Below, in pieces: positions 33,126 to 39,582 of a DNA stretch of 39,582 nucleotides. The position numbers and the translations under genes are program-made. The first letter of the stretch is position 1; every line of letters begins with the position of its first letter. Below the pieces are notes generated by a model that searched no databases, was not told where the DNA came from, and was given only the letters and a program-made list of their open reading frames with translations. This stretch comes from Paracoccaceae bacterium (lineage in GTDB: Bacteria; Pseudomonadota; Alphaproteobacteria; Rhodobacterales; Rhodobacteraceae). The stretch covers positions 1 to 39,582 of the forward strand of contig JALEGX010000059.1 in assembly GCA_022763485.1 (NCBI GenBank), read 5' to 3'.

Positions 33126-33621
33126 GCCAGACACCCAATGTTCCCGATTTGTTCTTAATAAGATCCCAGCGCATCAGAGTCGAGTCCGATGAATCGAAAA
33201 CCGGTGTGCACCGCCAGCGGGTTTCGGCCGCATTGCTGCCCATCCCGTCGGGGATCAGGCACAGGCCGGTCGCGCGGCCATCCTTCGCTGCCAGCTGCAG
33301 CCGGCGTCCCGTGGTCAGGGTCAGGGGCTGCGTCAGTTCCAGAACCACCAGCGGCACCGCGCCATCGCGCAGCGCCTCTTCGGCCACGGCCAGAACATCG
33401 GTCTGATTTGCGGCCTGTACCATCAGCAGGCGGGACGGATCACAATACTGGGCCAGGCTGACAGGGTTCAGGGTCTCCGTGCGCCAGTTTTCCCGCACCC
33501 ACATCAGGGGGCCGGTTGTCTGTGCGGCGGACAGGGCGGCAAACCCGTAGGCGCCGGGGCCACAGGCTTCGTGGACACGCGTCGGGCGCAGGGGGAATGA
33601 GTCGGAGAAGGCGGCAGTCAT
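33040..33621 (-). CDS. imuA: Translesion DNA synthesis accessory protein ImuA (RecA-like)
   Basis: A 193-residue ImuA/SulA-RecA-like protein, first gene of the SOS mutagenesis cassette. It shows the family N-terminus (FPLRPTRVHEACGPGAYGFA), the GPLMWVRENW strand in place of a full Walker A, and the terminal WHVRWDQSAHRIRV before a Pro-rich tail. The ATG at 33621 is preferred; the longer frame would start at a TTG inside the upstream hairpin. Translation continues 86 nt into imuB. No ribosome site of AGGAG type is visible, and no LexA box (GAAC-N7-GAAC or GTTC-N7-GTTC) was seen in the 101-bp gap to katG. Confidence 0.87.
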   Translation of the reverse strand: MTAAFSDSFPLRPTRVHEACGPGAYGFAALSAAQTTGPLMWVRENWRTETLNPVSLAQYCDPSRLLMVQAANQTDVLAVAEEALRDGAVPLVVLELTQPLTLTTGRRLQLAAKDGRATGLCLIPDGMGSNAAETRWRCTPVFDSSDSTLMRWDLIKNKSGTLGVWHVRWDQSAHRIRVVPPAGKRPGSTPAPA

Positions 33622-33635
33622 GCCGATAAGGTACA

Positions 33636-33669
33636 CCAAAGCCGCCGGGTTTCAATTCGGCGGCTTTGG
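33636..33669 (-). terminator. Strong hairpin between katG and imuA (proximal to imuA)
   Basis: Perfect 12-bp stem CCAAAGCCGCCG/CGGCGGCTTTGG with a 10-nt loop, ending 15 bp from the imuA ATG. Reading the minus strand, the descending arm contains CTTTGG but no real U-run. It is most likely a katG terminator, or a leader hairpin of imuA. Confidence 0.6.
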
Positions 33670-33675
33670 CTCCGT

Positions 33676-33705
33676 GCCCCTGCCCACAGGGGGGCGGGCA
33701 GGGGC
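33676..33705 (-). terminator. Second strong hairpin immediately after katG
   Basis: Perfect 10-bp stem GCCCCTGCCC/GGGCAGGGGC with a 10-nt loop, 17 bp beyond the katG stop. It is followed within 6 bp by the 12-bp hairpin. Together they occupy most of the katG-imuA gap. Confidence 0.6.
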
Positions 33706-33722
33706 GATCTTTGGTCGAAACC

Positions 33723-36106
<2,384 letters not shown>

Positions 36107-36997
36107 ATGAAAAACCTGACCCTCCGACAGCTTCGGTATTTCGAGGCCGTAGCGAAACACACTCACTTCGGGCGCGCGGCTGAGGCGTGTGCCGTGTCGC
36201 AGCCCGCCTTGTCCGTGCAGATCAAGGAGCTGGAAGAGACCTTGGGGCAGGCGCTGTTCGAACGGACGGCCCGCAAGGTGCGACTGACGGGATTTGGCGA
36301 AGAGTTTGCCAAGCGGGTCCGGGAAATTCTGCGTGCGGTCGAAGAGCTTGGCGAATTGGCCCGCACGTCGCGCGATGCTTTGGCCGGGCGGTTGCGCATG
36401 GGCATCATCCCGACCATGGCGCCCTATCTGCTGCCTTCGGTGATCCAGCGGCTGACCCGCGCGTTTCCCGGACTGGACCTGCATGTGCGAGAAACGCTGA
36501 CGACGGGACTGCTGCATGAGCTGAAGGACGGGCGGCTGGATGCCGCGATCCTGGCGTTGCCCATTTCGGACCCGGCGCTGACCGAAGTTGACCTGTTTAC
36601 CGAGGATTTCGTGCTGGTGCGTGCGGGGGCGGATTGGGACAAACCCGTGCCCAGCAGCGAAAGCCTGCGCGAAATGCGGCTGCTGCTTCTGGAAGAGGGG
36701 CATTGCTTCCGCGATCAGGCACTGTCCTTTTGCAGCATCCAAACCGCGATCCCGCGCGAAGGGTTGGACGGCAGTTCACTATCCACATTGGTGCAGATGG
36801 TAGGCGCGGGCATAGGTGTGACGCTGATCCCCGAAATGGCCGTGCCGGTGGAAACCAAATCTGCGGATGTCTCGGTTGCCCGGTTCGACCATCCGCGCCC
36901 CTTCCGACGGGTGGGCATGGTCTGGCGTCGCAGCAGCCCCCTTGCGCCCCAATTGCGCAAGGTTGCTGAAATCGTACAGCAGGCCGGGCAGACGTGA
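36107..36997 (+). CDS. oxyR: LysR-family peroxide sensor OxyR
   Basis: A 296-residue LysR regulator. The N-terminal winged helix includes LRQLRYFEAVAKHTHFGRAA and SQPALSVQIKELE. The sensor domain carries the redox pair Cys200 and Cys209 in EEGHCFRDQALSFC, with the same 9-residue spacing and context as Cys199/Cys208 of E. coli OxyR. These form the H2O2-induced disulfide. AGGA lies 8 nt upstream of the ATG. Divergent katG is the obvious target. Confidence 0.95.
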   Translation: MKNLTLRQLRYFEAVAKHTHFGRAAEACAVSQPALSVQIKELEETLGQALFERTARKVRLTGFGEEFAKRVREILRAVEELGELARTSRDALAGRLRMGIIPTMAPYLLPSVIQRLTRAFPGLDLHVRETLTTGLLHELKDGRLDAAILALPISDPALTEVDLFTEDFVLVRAGADWDKPVPSSESLREMRLLLLEEGHCFRDQALSFCSIQTAIPREGLDGSSLSTLVQMVGAGIGVTLIPEMAVPVETKSADVSVARFDHPRPFRRVGMVWRRSSPLAPQLRKVAEIVQQAGQT

Positions 36998-37018
36998 GGC
37001 CCCGATCTTGTGAGCGAG

Positions 37019-37066
37019 GGCCAATCTTGGCCAGCAGAGCAGCGGGGACATCCGCGTTGAGCGGAT
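37019..37066. terminator. Convergent oxyR / acyl-CoA dehydrogenase hairpins
   Basis: Two short perfect stems in the 96-bp gap: GGCCAA/TTGGCC (37019-37032, 2-nt loop) and ATCCGC/GCGGAT (37050-37066, 5-nt loop). Neither has a U-tract. Bidirectional termination is plausible. Confidence 0.35.
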
Positions 37067-37093
37067 TGCCCAAATTACCTCTACTTCAGCCCA

Positions 37094-38248
37094 TCAATTC
37101 GTGAGCGTCCGGGCGATCAGCTCTTTCATGATCTCGTTCGAGCCGCCGTAGATCTTCTGTACGCGGGCGTCGGCATACATCTGTGCAATCGGGTATTCCA
37201 GCATGTAGCCATAGCCCCCGTGCAATTGCAGACATTCATCCACCACGTCGCATTGCATCTGGGTCACCCACCATTTCGCCATGGACGCGGTGGCCGCGTC
37301 CAGTTCGCCGCGCAGATGTTTCTGGATACAGTCGTCCAAGAACACGCGTGCGACATGCGCGATGGTCTTGACTTCTGCCAGCTTGAACCGGGTGTTCTGC
37401 AACTCGATCAGGGCCTTGCCAAAGGCCTTGCGCTCAGAAGTGTAGGCGACGGTTTCTTCCAGTGCCTTTTCGATCACCGCGGCCCCGCCAAGCGCCACCA
37501 CCAGACGCTCCTGCGGCAGCGCTTTCATCAACTGGTAGAACCCCTGACCCTCGACCCCGCCCAGCAGGTTTTCCGGCGGCACGCGGACATTGTCGAAGAA
37601 CAGCTCTGAGGTGTCCTGGCTCTTCATGCCGATCTTTTCCAGGTTGCGACCCCGGCTGAACCCCTCGGCCTCGGCAGTTTCGATCATCAACAGTGAGACC
37701 CCCTTGGCCCCGGCGGATGCGTCGGTCTTGGTGACCAGAATGATCAGATCGGCCTGCTGCCCGTTGGTGATGAAGGTCTTGGAGCCGTTGACCAGATAGT
37801 CATTGCCGTCCCGCTTGGCCGTGGTCTTGATGTTCTGCAAATCCGATCCGGTGCCGGGCTCCGTCATCGCAATGGCACAGACCATTTCACCCGAGGCCAT
37901 CTTGGGCAGCCAGCGTTTCTTCTGTTCTTCGGTGCCATAGTCCAGCACGTAGCCCGCGCAGATCTGGCTGTGGACCGAGTTGCCGAAGCCGGAAAAACCT
38001 GCGGCGCGGAATTGTTCGGTCACGATCACCGCTTCATGCCGGAAATCGCCGCCCATGCCGCCGTATTCTTCCGGGACAGAGGCACACAGGATGCCGAATT
38101 CGCCAGCCTTGTTCCAGAACGCCCGGTCGATGTGACCCTGTTTCTGCCAGCGCTCTTCATGCGGGACCATCTCGGCGGCATAGAACTCGCGCAAACTGTC
38201 CTGAAGCAGGATCAGTTCCTCATCCATCCAGGGGGCGTTGTGGGACAT
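37094..38248 (-). CDS. Acyl-CoA dehydrogenase (isovaleryl/long-chain type)
   Basis: A 384-residue flavoenzyme of the acyl-CoA dehydrogenase family that makes an alpha-beta double bond in an acyl-CoA and passes electrons to ETF. Motifs: MTEPGTGSDLQ (FAD/substrate loop), NGSKTFITNG, GMKSQDTSE, and the terminal QLHGGYGYMLEYP. The catalytic base appears to be Glu247 in QERLVVA, the helix-G position used by isovaleryl- and long-chain enzymes; the alternative C-terminal position reads YGGSNEIM without Glu in the MCAD place. AAGGAA lies before the ATG, which follows the racemase stop by 3 bp. Confidence 0.92.
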   Translation of the reverse strand: MSHNAPWMDEELILLQDSLREFYAAEMVPHEERWQKQGHIDRAFWNKAGEFGILCASVPEEYGGMGGDFRHEAVIVTEQFRAAGFSGFGNSVHSQICAGYVLDYGTEEQKKRWLPKMASGEMVCAIAMTEPGTGSDLQNIKTTAKRDGNDYLVNGSKTFITNGQQADLIILVTKTDASAGAKGVSLLMIETAEAEGFSRGRNLEKIGMKSQDTSELFFDNVRVPPENLLGGVEGQGFYQLMKALPQERLVVALGGAAVIEKALEETVAYTSERKAFGKALIELQNTRFKLAEVKTIAHVARVFLDDCIQKHLRGELDAATASMAKWWVTQMQCDVVDECLQLHGGYGYMLEYPIAQMYADARVQKIYGGSNEIMKELIARTLTN

Positions 38249-38251
38249 GGC

Positions 38252-39349
38252 TCATTCCTTGTGCAGGGTCTGTTGAAGTTCGGCCAGAATATCTGCGTTG
38301 TGCTGACCGCGGGTCGGGCTTTCGGGCGGGGTCCAGGCGGGTTGATCGGCAAACCTCGGGGCAGGGGCCGCGTGCAGGACGCCCTCGTGCTCGACCCAGG
38401 TGCCCCGCGCGTTCATGTCGTGGGCCATTGCTTCTTCGGGGCTGAGCACCGGCGCGACGCAGGCATCAGTGCCCGCAAAAAGCGTGGCCCAGTGGTCCCG
38501 GGGCTGGCTGGCAAAGCGTTCGGCCAGGCGTTCGGTCAGCAGCGGCCAGAGTGTCTTGTCGAACTGCTTCTGGAAATCGGCGTCCGTCGACAGTTCCATC
38601 AGCTCCAGGAACTGGGCATAGAACTTCGGCTCCAGGCATTGCACCGTGACGAAGCCGCCATCGGCGGTCCGGTAGGTGCGGCTCCAATGTGGCCCGTCCA
38701 GCAGGCTCTGCCCCCGGGTGGGATTGAGGTTGCCGGACTGGCGGATCGACAGGAGCAGGTTCATCATATGCGCCGATCCGTCATAGATCGCCGCATCGAC
38801 GATCGTGCCCTGCCCAGTGGTGCGGGCATTCAGGATCCCCGCCAGCAGACCCACCGCCAGATACATGGAGCCGCCCCCGATGTCGCCAACCAGGGTCGCG
38901 GGTGTTTGCGGCACGTCCCCCGGGGCCGAGGCGTACCAGAGCGCGCCGGAGAGCGAGATATAGTTCAGATCGTGACCGGCGGTATGCGAAAGGGGGCTCT
39001 CCTGTCCCCAACCGGTCATGCGGCCGAAAACAAGCGCGGGGTTGATCTGCTGGCAGACCTCGGGGCCAATGCCCAGCTTTTCCATCACGCCGGGGCGGAA
39101 GCCCTCGATCAGCCCGTCCGCAGTGGCGACAAGCGCCTTGAATGTTTCGATATCGCCCGGGTTCTTCAGATCCAGCGCGATGGACCGTTTGCCCCGGTCC
39201 AGCAGGGATTTTTCTGGCATGCCGGGCGTCACCGCGCCGCCTTTGCGGTGCACGGTAATCACATCCGCGCCTAGGTCAGCCAGCAACATGGCCGCGAAAG
39301 GGCCGGGGCCCAGGCCTTCGACCTCGATAATTCGGATCCCGTTCAGCAT
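38252..39349 (-). CDS. Alpha-methylacyl-CoA racemase (CaiB/BaiF CoA-transferase family)
   Basis: A 365-residue class III CoA-transferase-fold enzyme. RMTGWGQESP and the catalytic acid-base residues His126 (HTAGHDLNYISLSG) and Asp156 (LVGDIGGGSM) fall at the same residue numbers as in characterised bacterial methylacyl-CoA racemases, which favours a racemase over a CoA transferase. It would epimerise 2-methylacyl-CoA so that the dehydrogenase can act. The ATG at 39349 has GGAG upstream within an inverted repeat. It forms a 3-bp-spaced pair with the dehydrogenase. Confidence 0.88.
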   Translation of the reverse strand: MLNGIRIIEVEGLGPGPFAAMLLADLGADVITVHRKGGAVTPGMPEKSLLDRGKRSIALDLKNPGDIETFKALVATADGLIEGFRPGVMEKLGIGPEVCQQINPALVFGRMTGWGQESPLSHTAGHDLNYISLSGALWYASAPGDVPQTPATLVGDIGGGSMYLAVGLLAGILNARTTGQGTIVDAAIYDGSAHMMNLLLSIRQSGNLNPTRGQSLLDGPHWSRTYRTADGGFVTVQCLEPKFYAQFLELMELSTDADFQKQFDKTLWPLLTERLAERFASQPRDHWATLFAGTDACVAPVLSPEEAMAHDMNARGTWVEHEGVLHAAPAPRFADQPAWTPPESPTRGQHNADILAELQQTLHKE

Positions 39350-39357
39350 CTTGTCTC

Positions 39358-39375
39358 CTGTGTCTTTTCACACAG
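39358..39375 (-). promoter_or_regulatory. Inverted repeat overlapping the racemase ribosome site
   Basis: CTGTGT/ACACAG arms with a 6-nt core (minus strand: CTGTGTGAAAAGACACAG) end 8 bp before the racemase ATG and cover the GGAG site. It could be a repressor operator or a translation-control hairpin. Confidence 0.4.
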
Positions 39376-39420
39376 TGTACCCCGGTCCGGATACCCTGTA
39401 AGCGGTGCAGCTTGGCGCAG

Positions 39421-39467
39421 CCGTTTTCTTGCAAAGAAAACGGGACGGAATTTTTGAAAAATTCCGT
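39421..39467 (-). terminator. Tandem hairpins between SDR and racemase genes
   Basis: CCGTTTTCTT/AAGAAAACGG with a 3-nt loop (39421-39443) is followed by an 11-bp perfect palindrome ACGGAATTTTT-G-AAAAATTCCGT (39445-39467). On the minus strand both end in T-rich arms, fitting termination after the SDR gene and implying that the racemase pair has its own promoter. Confidence 0.6.
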
Positions 39468-39491
39468 CACCCGCGTTGCCCGGCCGTTCTG

Positions 39492-39582
39492 TCAGATGGT
39501 CAGGCCACCGCCCACGATCAGGGTCTGGCCCGAGACATAATTGCTCTCCGGAATGCAGAAGAGATAGACGCCGCCTGCGGCC
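39492..39582 (-). CDS. Short-chain dehydrogenase/reductase (SDR), C-terminal fragment
   Basis: Only the last 29 codons are in the window; the rest lies off the right edge. The tail ends in YVSGQTLIVGGGLTI, which is the standard SDR C-terminus (xxGQxLxVxGG). As neighbour of a racemase and a dehydrogenase, it may be a 3-hydroxyacyl-CoA dehydrogenase of the same pathway, but the fragment is too short to tell. Confidence 0.8.
   Translation of the reverse strand, partial: AAGGVYLFCIPESNYVSGQTLIVGGGLTI

Overview
The window is high-GC, gene-dense DNA from an alphaproteobacterium, most likely a marine Rhodobacteraceae (Roseobacter-group) strain. This rests on gene content: an FYDLN/TIGR02300-type acidic protein, a Ugp-like ABC system behind a DeoR regulator, an RTX protein beside an exopolysaccharide (EPS) operon, imuA-imuB-dnaE2, and an acyl-CoA dehydrogenase/racemase pair. 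No rRNA, insertion sequence, prophage, CRISPR array or plasmid gene was seen. About 38 protein genes and one tRNA account for nearly all of it, and no gene-free stretch exceeds 300 bases.

Layout. (1) 1-3326, plus strand: an overlapping operon of a truncated GcvT-domain flavin dehydrogenase, a beta-keto acid cleavage enzyme (BKACE/DUF849) and a class III aminotransferase. It looks like catabolism of an N-methylated amino compound. (2) 3331-4653: a minus-strand SprT/YgjP-like metallopeptidase, a divergent FYDLN acidic protein and tRNA-Ala(GGC). (3) 4933-9884, minus strand: DeoR regulator, ABC ATPase, periplasmic binding protein and two permeases, resembling UgpC/B/A/E. The DeoR start codon sits in a CATAT-box array with 11-bp phasing. 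(4) 10062-26118, minus strand: twelve consecutive EPS/capsule genes followed by a 1000-residue RTX protein. The set covers polymer initiation (sugar transferase), chain assembly (two GT2 enzymes, one GT4, a PssD/PssE pair), decoration (acyltransferase, pyruvyl transferase, FrhB-like Fe-S protein), export (flippase), polymerisation (Wzy-like) and chain-length control (Wzz/Wzc-like protein with a degenerate ATP site). Most junctions overlap by 1-4 nt, so it reads as one transcription unit. (5) 26362-28244: a secreted VWA-domain protein, a Crp/Fnr regulator and a small secreted cysteine-containing protein. (6) 28306-33621, minus strand: the imuA-imuB-dnaE2 mutagenesis cassette. (7) 33723-36997: katG and divergent oxyR, a peroxide-defence pair. 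(8) 37094-39582, minus strand: acyl-CoA dehydrogenase, alpha-methylacyl-CoA racemase and the tail of an SDR gene, suggesting branched-chain acyl-CoA breakdown.

The best leads for something undescribed are: the N-methyl-amine/BKACE/aminotransferase operon as a possible three-step pathway; the EPS operon ending in a multidomain RTX protein, with a chain-length protein lacking both Walker A Lys and Walker B Asp and with an FrhB-like redox protein; the phased CATAT operator; and the position of imuABC directly behind katG, separated only by two strong hairpins and without a visible LexA box.
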